Assembly: GCA_002699105.1 (NCBI GenBank) | Contig: PABJ01000020.1 | Span: forward strand, 1 to 41,259 | Length of the DNA stretch: 41,259 nucleotides | DNA from: Ectothiorhodospiraceae bacterium | GTDB lineage: Bacteria; Bacteroidota; Ignavibacteria; SZUA-365; GCA-2699105 | Direction of reading: 5' to 3' | Shown: positions 28,537-37,016 of the stretch, in pieces | Layout: each line of letters starts with the position of its first letter | Position numbering within the stretch: the stretch's first letter is position 1 | The notes under the pieces: generated by a model | The model's input: the letters and a program-made list of their open reading frames with translations, nothing else | Databases searched by the model: none | What the model was told of the DNA's origin: nothing | Made by a program: the position numbers and the translations under genes

Positions 28537-29508
28537 TTAGGCAGGCTTTGCCCAATACTCCAATGTGCCGCCTCGCCCCATCATTGCTGTAATGATGCTG
28601 TATGGGAGGCCGGCTAAAGTTAGAACTGCCCCTAGAGCAAAAACTGAGGCTCGTGTGATGCCGCCAGTCTCTTTGTAGCGCATTCTTGCTTCAGGGGCGC
28701 GGATAAGATCGTAGAACATGTTGTAGGGCAGCCCCATAAGATTCATGACACTCTGCACGAAACCGAATACGTCTTGCTCAATAGAAAGAGTTCTCTCTTT
28801 GATGATGGAGAAGTTGCTCTCATCGAGTGAGCGCTTCAGCGTCGCGGGGGAGAAATGTCCAAGATGCCGCGGTACGTCAATCGCGAACCACTGCTCTTTG
28901 CTCCAGGTCGACATTGCTCCGCCGAAGTTCGGGACTGCTAGAAGTAGCAATCCATTCTGCTTGGAAATTCTGCGCATTTCCCGCAAGGTTTCTTGATGTT
29001 CCGGCATGTGCTCCAACACATGATAGCATATAATAACATCGAAGTGTTCGTCAGGGAACTGACAATCTGCGAGGTTGGGAGTATTGTATACCGTCACACC
29101 GAAGTTATTCACCGTTGTTTCTGCCATCGATGCGGAATACTCAGTCCCGAACGCTTCCCATCCTCTGCGAGCTAATTCCGCGAGGAGGGTACCGCGACCG
29201 CTTCCTACCTCCAGAACTCGCCCTGCCATATCGAAATGCGATGTAACAGCATCGGCAATTCTGGTGCGGAAATACTGGACTACTTTTTCGAGCGATGTAT
29301 TAAAGCGTTTGCCTTCAGAGCCGTAATATGATTCGGGGTAGTAGCTGCCTAAGGATTCACCATTTGGGCGGGGAGATGTGACGACATGTCCGCATCCAAC
29401 GCATTTTTGCAATGAAAAACGCTCGCCGCTGTAGTGATCTTCCGCATCGTATACCTTCGTGAAGTCACTGTCTCCGCAAATACAGCATGTATCGACAGAT
29501 ACCATCAT
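28537..29508 (-). CDS. Class I SAM-dependent methyltransferase with N-terminal zinc-binding region
   Basis: 'CCICGDSDFTKVYD...CVGCGHVVTSPRP' Cys motif; 'RVLEVGSGRGTLLAELARRGWEAFGTE' SAM motif I. Confidence 0.87.
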   Translation of the reverse strand: MMVSVDTCCICGDSDFTKVYDAEDHYSGERFSLQKCVGCGHVVTSPRPNGESLGSYYPESYYGSEGKRFNTSLEKVVQYFRTRIADAVTSHFDMAGRVLEVGSGRGTLLAELARRGWEAFGTEYSASMAETTVNNFGVTVYNTPNLADCQFPDEHFDVIICYHVLEHMPEHQETLREMRRISKQNGLLLLAVPNFGGAMSTWSKEQWFAIDVPRHLGHFSPATLKRSLDESNFSIIKERTLSIEQDVFGFVQSVMNLMGLPYNMFYDLIRAPEARMRYKETGGITRASVFALGAVLTLAGLPYSIITAMMGRGGTLEYWAKPA

Positions 29509-30302
29509 TGATGCGATAGGTTGGTCGCTTTTAGATCCTGGGCTATGCTCTCCTCGGACTCACGAAATATCTGTGCCTTCCCTAGTCCGATCTTCGAGAA
29601 AAAGAAGCTCATTGCTGTTCCCAGACAGCCAAATCCGTATTTCACACTCCGGTAGAAATTGATAGAGGATGCTTCTGTGAAATACTTGGTTGGACAGCTC
29701 ACTTCTGCAATTGTATAATTCTTCCAGAGTATTTGCGCGAGCATTTGATTATCGAACACGAAATCGTTTGAGTCGCGTTCGAAATCGATATCCTGGAGTA
29801 ATTTCCGGGAGAACGCGCGGTAGCCTGTATGATACTCAGAGAGCTTTGCTCCCATGAGGATATTCTCCGTGAGTGTAAGGAAGCGGTTGGCGATATATCG
29901 CCACCAGGGCATACCGCCTTTGAGAGCATAGCCGCCCAGTACGCGCGATGCGAGAACGCAGTCGTACAGGCCATTGCCGATCAGCGCTGCCATTGAAGGG
30001 ATAAGTTTCGGTGTGTATTGATAGTCCGGATGGACCATAATAACGATATCACCGCCATGCTCGACTGCTAATCTGTAGCATGACTTCTGATTTCCCCCAT
30101 AGCCGAGGTTTTTATCATGCACATAGACGAGAGTGTTTGGAAGCTGCGATGCAACCTGCTTCGTTTCGTCCTTGCTGCAGTCGTCAACGACAATGACGAG
30201 ATCCACGATCTCTTGCTGCATGACTTCTTCATATGTTCGGGTTAACGTTTGGGCGGCATTGTATGCCGGCATCACGACGATGACTTTTTTGTTCTTATAC
30301 AT
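29505..30302 (-). CDS. Glycosyltransferase family 2, polyprenyl-phosphate hexose synthase (DPM synthase)-like
   Basis: 'VIVVMPAYNAAQTLTRTYEEV...DLVIVVDDCSKDETKQVA...NLGYGGNQKSCYRLAVEHGGDIVIMVHPDYQYTPKLIP...YHTGYRAFSRKLL'. Confidence 0.87.
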   Translation of the reverse strand: MYKNKKVIVVMPAYNAAQTLTRTYEEVMQQEIVDLVIVVDDCSKDETKQVASQLPNTLVYVHDKNLGYGGNQKSCYRLAVEHGGDIVIMVHPDYQYTPKLIPSMAALIGNGLYDCVLASRVLGGYALKGGMPWWRYIANRFLTLTENILMGAKLSEYHTGYRAFSRKLLQDIDFERDSNDFVFDNQMLAQILWKNYTIAEVSCPTKYFTEASSINFYRSVKYGFGCLGTAMSFFFSKIGLGKAQIFRESEESIAQDLKATNLSHQ

Positions 30303-30362
30303 GGCACAACACAACTTGGAGTGTTATGGGAAATGATTTCATTCTGCTCACATCAAAACATA

Positions 30363-30385
30363 AAAAAATCCCTTGCGGGATTTAT
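30363..30385 (-). terminator. Intrinsic terminator of pilin-like gene 2
   Basis: AATCCC-TTGC-GGGATT hairpin with minus-strand T-run (plus TAAAAAAATCCC). Confidence 0.75.
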
Positions 30386-30412
30386 GTAGAAAAATCGGAC
30401 CGATTGTAATTA

Positions 30413-30829
30413 TTACCAACCAGCGTATACAGGGTCTTCCATCTTCGCCGGGCGCACAACAATCGTACAGGTGAGTTCAGTACCCCCGCCGTCCCGCTCA
30501 AACTTTGAGTAGCCCACGATGGTGCATACATCACCGTTTCCAGTGACCTCATAGATTCCGTTATCGTTCTCTCCCTTGCCACTAAGGTTCGCGTACATGC
30601 CGACATCTTGGATTGTTATCCCATCAAACGACTGCCCACCTCCGCCAAGCATGGGGTCTTTTTGGTAATACCCTTGTGCCGCGGACGCAATTTTAATGCA
30701 GTCGTGCGTGACGGCATCCTTATTCGCGAGCTCGAGTCCGTTAACGAAAGCAGGAAATGCACCGATGACGATGGCAATTCCGACGATTATTACACCGAGC
30801 ACGATAAGTAAAAGTTGTTGTTGACCCAT
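30413..30829 (-). CDS. Non-canonical pilin-like protein 2 (138 aa, three Cys)
   Basis: MGQQQLLLIVLGVIIVGIAIVIG N-terminus near-identical to 20681..21076; shared 'ANKDAVTxD', 'AQGYYxK', 'MLGGGGxSFxG', 'IQD/LQD', terminal Y(S/A)G(Y/W). Confidence 0.75.
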   Translation of the reverse strand: MGQQQLLLIVLGVIIVGIAIVIGAFPAFVNGLELANKDAVTHDCIKIASAAQGYYQKDPMLGGGGQSFDGITIQDVGMYANLSGKGENDNGIYEVTGNGDVCTIVGYSKFERDGGGTELTCTIVVRPAKMEDPVYAGW

Positions 30830-30880
30830 CGTGTACCTCTATATCATTGATCGCAGCACGCTTGTACCGCTACTGTTGCC

Positions 30881-30916
30881 CAAATATACTCTCATATCCT
30901 TACGGGAATCTTAACC
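30881..30916 (-). promoter_or_regulatory. Putative activator-dependent promoter of pilin-like gene 2
   Basis: Minus strand: GGTTAAGATTCCCGTAAGGAT-ATGAGAG-TATATTTG; direct repeat TAAGATT-N4-TAAGGAT (11-bp phase), 7-nt gap, perfect Bacteroidota-type -7 TAnnTTTG. Confidence 0.65.
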
Positions 30917-30970
30917 GGACATTACACCTCTGAAAGAAATGTCTAGCTCGATGCAATATGTGCAATACCC

Positions 30971-32041
30971 CTATGCAGATTCGCGTACAACTGTTTCAGC
31001 CAGTGGGAGTTTAATGATGAATTCGCTTCCTTTACCTTCCTCACTAAACAGGGTTATCGCCCCTCCATGGGTTTCGATGATCCAGCGGACGATATACAGT
31101 CCCAGCCCGGTCCCTCCGAGCGACCGACTGTGCTCTTTGTCGACTCTGTAGAATCGCTCGAAGACTTTCGCTTGTTCTGCTTTTGGAATACCAATACCTG
31201 TGTCCCGTATGCTGATAATCGCATCATCTTCTTCGGTGAACAACGAGACTATGACACTGCCATTTTCAACGTTGTACTTCACTGCATTATCGACAAGATT
31301 CAACAGCACCCGCCGAAGCCTGAGTGCATCGCCGCGAATGTGTGCATCTTCGATGCGTTCAATTGTAAAGGAAACATTCGACTGCGTCGTGAACATCTCT
31401 GCTTCATCTGCAAACTCTTCAATGAAAGCCCTTAGGTCGATCTCATGATCTTCCATATTCACCTGGCCGATCTGCGATTTTGCGACAAGTAGCAGATCGT
31501 CGATGATCCGGGAAAGCCGAATGACTTCTTCCAACAGCGATCCCAGAATTTCCTGGTACTGCTCGGTGGATTTCGGATGACGAAGAGCAAGCTCGATCTC
31601 ACCGCGTATGATTGTCAAGGGTGTCCGGAGTTCGTGGGAAGCGCTAACAGAGAAGTGTTGAATCTGCTCATACGCTTCGTGCATTTTATCGACCGAGCTG
31701 CGGATCGATGAGATCTTGTCCTGGAATTCCTCCTCCAGGATTGCTGTGGAGAGCGGCGGTGATTCTATTGCTTGTGGGGAGATTTTGTACTTCGAACGGT
31801 GAAGCTGCTCGGATATGAAGAAGCCCACGGTGTAAGAGAAGAATGCACCGACAGGTACGAAGATCAATCCGACGGCAATGAATGTTTGCCTGAAGTAATC
31901 CATCATGTCCTGCGTCATGATTTGCAAAGATGAAAAATGGTATGTAAACACCGCAATGATGAGGCCCGTCACCATGAGTACGACCGCAAAGATCGTGGTT
32001 CCGTAGATGAGGGAGAAGCGGAGTTTTAGCCCAATGATCAT
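30971..32041 (-). CDS. Sensor histidine kinase
   Basis: Two TM helices, H-box 'FSVSASHELRTPLTIIRGEIELAL', N-box 'LLNLVDNAVKYN', G-boxes 'DTGIGIPKAEQAKVFERFYRVDKEHSRSLGGTGLGLYIV'. Confidence 0.95.
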   Translation of the reverse strand: MIIGLKLRFSLIYGTTIFAVVLMVTGLIIAVFTYHFSSLQIMTQDMMDYFRQTFIAVGLIFVPVGAFFSYTVGFFISEQLHRSKYKISPQAIESPPLSTAILEEEFQDKISSIRSSVDKMHEAYEQIQHFSVSASHELRTPLTIIRGEIELALRHPKSTEQYQEILGSLLEEVIRLSRIIDDLLLVAKSQIGQVNMEDHEIDLRAFIEEFADEAEMFTTQSNVSFTIERIEDAHIRGDALRLRRVLLNLVDNAVKYNVENGSVIVSLFTEEDDAIISIRDTGIGIPKAEQAKVFERFYRVDKEHSRSLGGTGLGLYIVRWIIETHGGAITLFSEEGKGSEFIIKLPLAETVVRESA

Positions 32042-32715
32042 AGTTCGGGATCTCTGACAACATATCCAACGCCGCGAATTGTATGGATAAGCTTCGGATC
32101 GAACGGTTCATCCACTTTCTTGCGCAGCCGCGTCATATACACGTCCAAAACGTTCGTATCGCTATCGAATGTCACTTCCCAGATGTGTTCGATGATCGAA
32201 GATCGTGTCATGACGATGTTTTTATTGCGCAGCAGATATTCGAGGAGTTTGAACTCCTTCGCCGTAAGATCGATCATACTTTCGCCGCGTTTAACGCTGT
32301 GCTGCATTTGATCGAGTGTCAGATCGGCAGCGGTCAGAACATTAAATTGTTTATCTGAGTTTGCGCGCCGCACTAAAGATCGAATCCTGGCGATGCATTC
32401 GGCAAGCGCGAACGGTTTTGTCATGTAATCGTCTGCACCGAGATTCAATCCTTCGAGCTTGGTCTCCAGCTGACCTCGTGCTGTGAGGATCAGAACGGGC
32501 GTATTGCTTTCTTTCCGTATCTCCTTTAGCACCTCAATGCCATTTTTTTTCGGAAGCATGAGATCGAGAATGATCGCATCGTAATCTTCGGTTAAGGCCA
32601 GGAATGCGCCTTGCTCTCCGTCGTGTGCAGTGTCGACGGTAAACATCTCTTCCTCGAAGCCTTGTTTCAGGAAGGAGCAAACCTTTTGTTCATCTTCTAC
32701 GATCAGGAGTTTCAT
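32038..32715 (-). CDS. OmpR/PhoB-family response regulator
   Basis: Receiver 'MKLLIVEDEQKVCSFLKQGFEEEMFTVDTAHDG...DYDAIILDLMLPKKNGIEVLKEIR...GADDYMTKPFALAE' plus wHTH 'LTAKEFKLLEYLLRNKNIVMTRSSIIEHIWEVTFDSDTNVLDVYMTRLRKKVD...IHTIRGVGYVVR'. Confidence 0.96.
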   Translation of the reverse strand: MKLLIVEDEQKVCSFLKQGFEEEMFTVDTAHDGEQGAFLALTEDYDAIILDLMLPKKNGIEVLKEIRKESNTPVLILTARGQLETKLEGLNLGADDYMTKPFALAECIARIRSLVRRANSDKQFNVLTAADLTLDQMQHSVKRGESMIDLTAKEFKLLEYLLRNKNIVMTRSSIIEHIWEVTFDSDTNVLDVYMTRLRKKVDEPFDPKLIHTIRGVGYVVRDPEL

Positions 32716-32733
32716 ATCTGAACCTTGTCTCAG

Positions 32734-34449
32734 TTAAGCCACTGGGTCGAGTTTAATTTCACGGATGTGTTTCCCAAAAATCTGTATGGGCGTAATGATA
32801 CCGCGGCAGCTGACAGTAATGCCTTCGCGGTTGACGATGTAAAGAACGCAGGGCAATGAATCTCCGACACCATCTGCCACCTCGAGCGTTCCGAAGTCAG
32901 AGATGGGCGCACTTTCCCAGTGACGTGTCCCGATAATCTCTTCGAACGCGAGGTTTGCGTTCCTGATGACGTCTTCATTTGCATCCAGATGGACAATAGG
33001 AAAAGGGACGTACTTCATCAGGAAGCGGTAGTGTTTCGAAAGCCGTGCATCTGGCGACTGCTGGTTTGCTCTGGTCTCGGATGGTGCTTCGTCTGCTATC
33101 TCAGAGCCGATCAACACGAGATAAGAGGAGAATTGATGATCAACCGGCAGCGTACTGATATGCCATTCGATGAGCGGCGTGCTGGATTGCGCTGCTGCAA
33201 TATGAAACTGCTCCACACGCTTCAGGTTGGTCGAACGGTTTACAGCTGTGTGTAGAGCGCTTTCGACCAGTGCCCGCTCATGGTTCGGAATCAACGAAGA
33301 AACGAATGGCCTGCCATTAAGCTGATAGTTGTCCGAGCCGACCACATCCAGTAGGTATTCGTTTGCATGGACTATGTTGAACTTCGTATCCAACACCATT
33401 ACGAAGGTGTTCTCCACGCTCCTGAGCAGATCATCGATGATTAGATTCGAAGCACCGCTACCACCTTTGTGAATCTCGCCTTCAGCCGATTCATCATGTA
33501 TATGCTCAGTGCCGATAAGCATCGTAAGGGTGTTTTTTGCCGTAATGAAACGGTGTGTGCTCCATGAAAAGTATTTCGGCTTCCCATTCGTATCCGCAAT
33601 CGGTGCAACGATATGTGAAATCGGTTCATGGCTGAACGCTGCTTCGATGCTGCGCCCTCCGTGTTGCAACTGGAAGGTTTCTTTAAGAGTCCGGATCGAT
33701 TCGAATTCGTTTATCGAACGTCCAGTAACCGCCTCGGCAACGGGATTCACGATAGAGATAGACCCCATATCATCGAACACGACAATGAAATCGCTGCTCA
33801 AGTTGGCGGTAGATTCGAGCAGCTGGATCATCGTATCGTACGGAACGGTATTGTCGGCAAATTTCTTCGCACCGCTCGTCGTACGGCTGAACAATCGCCG
33901 CAAGTTCTTGATGTAGTTATATGAAACACTGAGCGCACTGGATAATCCAGTTAACAGCTTCTTCAATCTTGGGATAAGGTTCGAAGATTGGGCAACGATC
34001 ACCATTACCGCGATCACTTCACGATTGATGACCGTCGGCATCGTGAGAGTGGTGAGCGGTTCGTTGTTAACGGTGTAATGGCTTACGACTGGTTGTGGAG
34101 TTTCGCCGGACTCATATGTTGATTTGAATAATGAGGGTAATCCTTCCGTCCAGGGTACAGGATCATTCTCCCAGAACGCCGAAGGCTCCAAGTCGCGGTA
34201 CCCGATGACGTAGCTGTTCTTGTTCTTCAGATATACCGTGACTTCCAGCGCCGCGATCTTTACGCGAAACTCCCGGAACGCCTCTTCGAGAAACTCTTCA
34301 ATTGATGTTACTTCGCGGAATAGAATCTCGTTGAACTGATTTCTCAATTTCAGTTCAAAGTGCTGCCAGCGCAGATCCTCAACGATTGTGTTCACCTCGG
34401 TGACGAGATGATCTATTGAAAAACGTGGCTGCGCTTGCGAGGCAATCAT
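32734..34449 (-). CDS. PAS/GAF-type sensory protein without recognisable output domain
   Basis: 571 aa; repeated PAS-like segments ('DFIVVFDDMGSISIVNPVAEAVTGRSINEFESI', 'TFVMVLDTKFNIVHANEYLLDVVGSDNYQLNGRPF', 'PFPIVHLDANEDVIRNANLAFEEIIG'); no HisKA/HATPase, GGDEF or HTH seen. Confidence 0.75.
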   Translation of the reverse strand: MIASQAQPRFSIDHLVTEVNTIVEDLRWQHFELKLRNQFNEILFREVTSIEEFLEEAFREFRVKIAALEVTVYLKNKNSYVIGYRDLEPSAFWENDPVPWTEGLPSLFKSTYESGETPQPVVSHYTVNNEPLTTLTMPTVINREVIAVMVIVAQSSNLIPRLKKLLTGLSSALSVSYNYIKNLRRLFSRTTSGAKKFADNTVPYDTMIQLLESTANLSSDFIVVFDDMGSISIVNPVAEAVTGRSINEFESIRTLKETFQLQHGGRSIEAAFSHEPISHIVAPIADTNGKPKYFSWSTHRFITAKNTLTMLIGTEHIHDESAEGEIHKGGSGASNLIIDDLLRSVENTFVMVLDTKFNIVHANEYLLDVVGSDNYQLNGRPFVSSLIPNHERALVESALHTAVNRSTNLKRVEQFHIAAAQSSTPLIEWHISTLPVDHQFSSYLVLIGSEIADEAPSETRANQQSPDARLSKHYRFLMKYVPFPIVHLDANEDVIRNANLAFEEIIGTRHWESAPISDFGTLEVADGVGDSLPCVLYIVNREGITVSCRGIITPIQIFGKHIREIKLDPVA

Positions 34450-34493
34450 GAAGGATAAATCAGTCTTGTATTTTTTTATTCAGTGGGGTACTT

Positions 34494-34507
34494 GCTACAT
34501 TTGTAGC
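34494..34507 (+). promoter_or_regulatory. Palindrome GCTACATTTGTAGC overlapping a perfect TAnnTTTG -7 element upstream of radical SAM gene
   Basis: TACATTTG at 34496-34503 lies inside a palindrome with 6-bp arms (GCTACA-TT-TGTAGC) in the divergent intergenic region. Confidence 0.5.
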
Positions 34508-34631
34508 TCTATCCGGTCATTTCTAGTATGAAACGACACCTACAATATTCCGGTGTAGAGGGAGATATATCAAGGATAACCCTTGCCGCGATTGGCAAAT
34601 TCTACAATAGACATGAGGTTAGAAAGCATTC

Positions 34632-35915
34632 ATGGAACAGCACATATCACCCAGAACGCTGTACCGGCTGCCCTGGAACTTCGCTGATAATGCGATTTCG
34701 TGGCTCGAACCGACGAGCATGTGCAATCTGTACTGCGATGGGTGCTACCGGGAAAATCACCAGGGAGCCCATCTATCGCTGGAAGAGGTACAGCGGATGT
34801 TGGATGTATTTGAGGCAAACCGGAAGTGCGACGGCGTCTCAATCGCCGGTGGAGAGCCCTTGACGCATCCCGACATCGTCGAGATCGTCAAAATGGTCAA
34901 AAAGAAGGGATGGAAAGCGATTATCAACAGCAATGGTGGGCTGTTGACGATGGAACTGCTCAAGAAGCTGAAAGCTGCCGGTGTGGACGGATTCACCTTC
35001 CATGTCGATAGCGGTCAGAAACGCAAAGGGTGGACAGGCAAGAACGAACTCGAACTGAACGAACTCCGTCTGAAGCTCGCCACGATGCTGGATGATGTCG
35101 GCGGCATTTCCTGTTCGTTCAATGCCACGATTTACCCGGAGACGATGCAATACGTGCCTGCGCTTCTAAAATGGAGCCAGGAGCATATCGACAAGGTACA
35201 TGTGATGGTGTTTATTCTGTACCGGATGGCTATTCTGGGCAAGGACTTCGACTTCTATGTAGGCGATACGCAGGTGGCGTTCGACGACATCATGTATTCG
35301 AAGAACGACGACAATCGGCGAACGGATGTAACATCGCCTGAGCTTGTAGACCTTATCCGCACCGAATACCCGGATTTCATGCCTTCAGCCTTCCTGAACG
35401 GTACGGAGAAGGCGGATTCATACAAATGGCTGCTCACTGGCCGCATGGGGAACAAGCACCGCATTTTCGGCTATACGGGACCGAAGTTCATGGAGATCGT
35501 CCAGGCTGGGCATCACATATTCAACGATAAATATCTCGCATACTCGACCCCGGCAATGCAGAGAAAGGGAAGACTGTTCTTCCTGCTTGCACCGTTTGAC
35601 AAGGGATTGCGAAAGGTTGCAGCGAATTACTTCAAATCCCTGTTCACGAAGCCGGCTGCGTTCTTCCGTCGGCTACGTTTTCAGTCCGTGATGATCATCC
35701 AGCCTGCGGATATGTTTGAGGATGGAAGAATCAACATGTGCGATGGCTGTCCGGATATCACTGTCTGGAACGATGAGCTTGTCTGGTCCTGTCGGATGGA
35801 AGAGCAGAACAAGTGGGGACAGAATATCCGTGCCGTGCCGCGATCCAAGCCTGCTGAAAAGGAAGAGCTCGTAACGGCTGAACCTCTCATGCCGGAGGAT
35901 GTCGCTGCGAAGTAA
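34632..35915 (+). CDS. Radical SAM protein
   Basis: 'EPTSMCNLYCDGCYRENHQGAHLS' CxxxCxxC cluster, 'VSIAGGEPLTHPDI' GGE motif; C-terminal extra Cys 'NMCDGCPDITVWNDELVWSCRM'. Confidence 0.9.
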   Translation: MEQHISPRTLYRLPWNFADNAISWLEPTSMCNLYCDGCYRENHQGAHLSLEEVQRMLDVFEANRKCDGVSIAGGEPLTHPDIVEIVKMVKKKGWKAIINSNGGLLTMELLKKLKAAGVDGFTFHVDSGQKRKGWTGKNELELNELRLKLATMLDDVGGISCSFNATIYPETMQYVPALLKWSQEHIDKVHVMVFILYRMAILGKDFDFYVGDTQVAFDDIMYSKNDDNRRTDVTSPELVDLIRTEYPDFMPSAFLNGTEKADSYKWLLTGRMGNKHRIFGYTGPKFMEIVQAGHHIFNDKYLAYSTPAMQRKGRLFFLLAPFDKGLRKVAANYFKSLFTKPAAFFRRLRFQSVMIIQPADMFEDGRINMCDGCPDITVWNDELVWSCRMEEQNKWGQNIRAVPRSKPAEKEELVTAEPLMPEDVAAK

Positions 35916-35956
35916 GCTGCGAAGAAACTATCCCGCGAATTCTCACGTATAATTCG

Positions 35957-35988
35957 GGCACCTGCTGCTAGTTGCAGGTGCCTGTTTT
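35957..35988 (+). terminator. Intrinsic terminator of radical SAM gene
   Basis: GGCACCTGC-(TGCTAGTT)-GCAGGTGCC followed by TGTTTTTT. Confidence 0.88.
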
Positions 35989-36041
35989 TTCTGTATTTTC
36001 TGACTACTGATACGTAAAAAACTCAACAGGAGATCGCATTT

Positions 36042-36950
36042 ATGAAATATGTGATACATGTGATATGTGCATTCGTGCTTGTTTCGGGATACGTGCAGGC
36101 ACAAATCTTTACGCCCATCACTGCGAAGGAACTCTACCCGAACGCCCTTGATCAAGCGAAGCAGGAGCTTGCTGATGATGTCGTTCTGGTGAATGTCGTC
36201 TTTGGCCGCGTCGAAGTCTTGGGCAACACGCTTTCCATGGATTGGGATACCGGTGAAGCCGACGGGTGGGTGTACAGATTCTACTCGCCAAGTCTGGACT
36301 CAGTACATCTTTATGCGGCTGTCGAGACGTTTCTCGGACCGCAGGTGCTTTCGCCGCCAGAAGGCAGTGTCCCGGCGATCCCATTCGATGGTGATGTCGA
36401 ATTCACGGACCCCTGGGTCGATTCGCCTGCTGCCCTGGAATCTGCATTGAACGGCGGCGGGAATGATTTCAGGGCGCAGAACCCTGGCGCCTGGATAGAA
36501 TTCGCCATCGGTCTCGAGTTGATTGTGGACTCGCCACTCGCGCCGGCTGGGAAGTACTGGTTGTTTGAATTCCGTTCCGATAACGACTACATCAACTGCG
36601 GCGTGTACGCAGAAACAGGCGTTGCCTACCAGTGCGAACAGCTCGTCAGCGTTGAAGGAATTCCGGAGGCTGCGACATTCCGCCTGGATGCAGGGTATCC
36701 GAATCCGGTCTCGCTCGCCGGCAACCAGCCAATGACAATCCCGTACGGACTGAACAAACGCCAAGACATCCGTATCAGCTTGCACGACGTACTCGGCAAT
36801 GAGATTGCCGTTTTGTACGAAGGCGCAAAATCAGCCGGTGAGTACCGCGAGATTATTAATCCGCGGGTGTTTCCAGCTTCGGGGTTGTATTTCTACAGGC
36901 TCGAGACAGCATCGGGCAGCGCTACACGAAAGATTGCAGTCGTGAACTGA
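36042..36950 (+). CDS. Secreted protein of unknown function with C-terminal T9SS sorting domain
   Basis: Signal peptide MKYVIHVICAFVLVSGYVQAQ; C-terminal 'FRLDAGYPNPVSLAGNQPMTIPYGLNKRQDIRISLHDVLGNEIAVLYEGAKSAGEYREI...GLYFYRLET'. Confidence 0.82.
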   Translation: MKYVIHVICAFVLVSGYVQAQIFTPITAKELYPNALDQAKQELADDVVLVNVVFGRVEVLGNTLSMDWDTGEADGWVYRFYSPSLDSVHLYAAVETFLGPQVLSPPEGSVPAIPFDGDVEFTDPWVDSPAALESALNGGGNDFRAQNPGAWIEFAIGLELIVDSPLAPAGKYWLFEFRSDNDYINCGVYAETGVAYQCEQLVSVEGIPEAATFRLDAGYPNPVSLAGNQPMTIPYGLNKRQDIRISLHDVLGNEIAVLYEGAKSAGEYREIINPRVFPASGLYFYRLETASGSATRKIAVVN

Positions 36951-36978
36951 TCCCAGTTCTGCGGCGGATACGAAAACA

Positions 36979-36995
36979 GGCAGGTTATTCCTGCC
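36979..36995. terminator. Short bidirectional terminator-like hairpin between convergent genes
   Basis: GGCAGG-TTATT-CCTGCC between the T9SS protein and the S9 peptidase, flanked by A-rich and T-rich sequence. Confidence 0.5.
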
Positions 36996-37016
36996 CGTAT
37001 TTATTTCGGGGATTGG

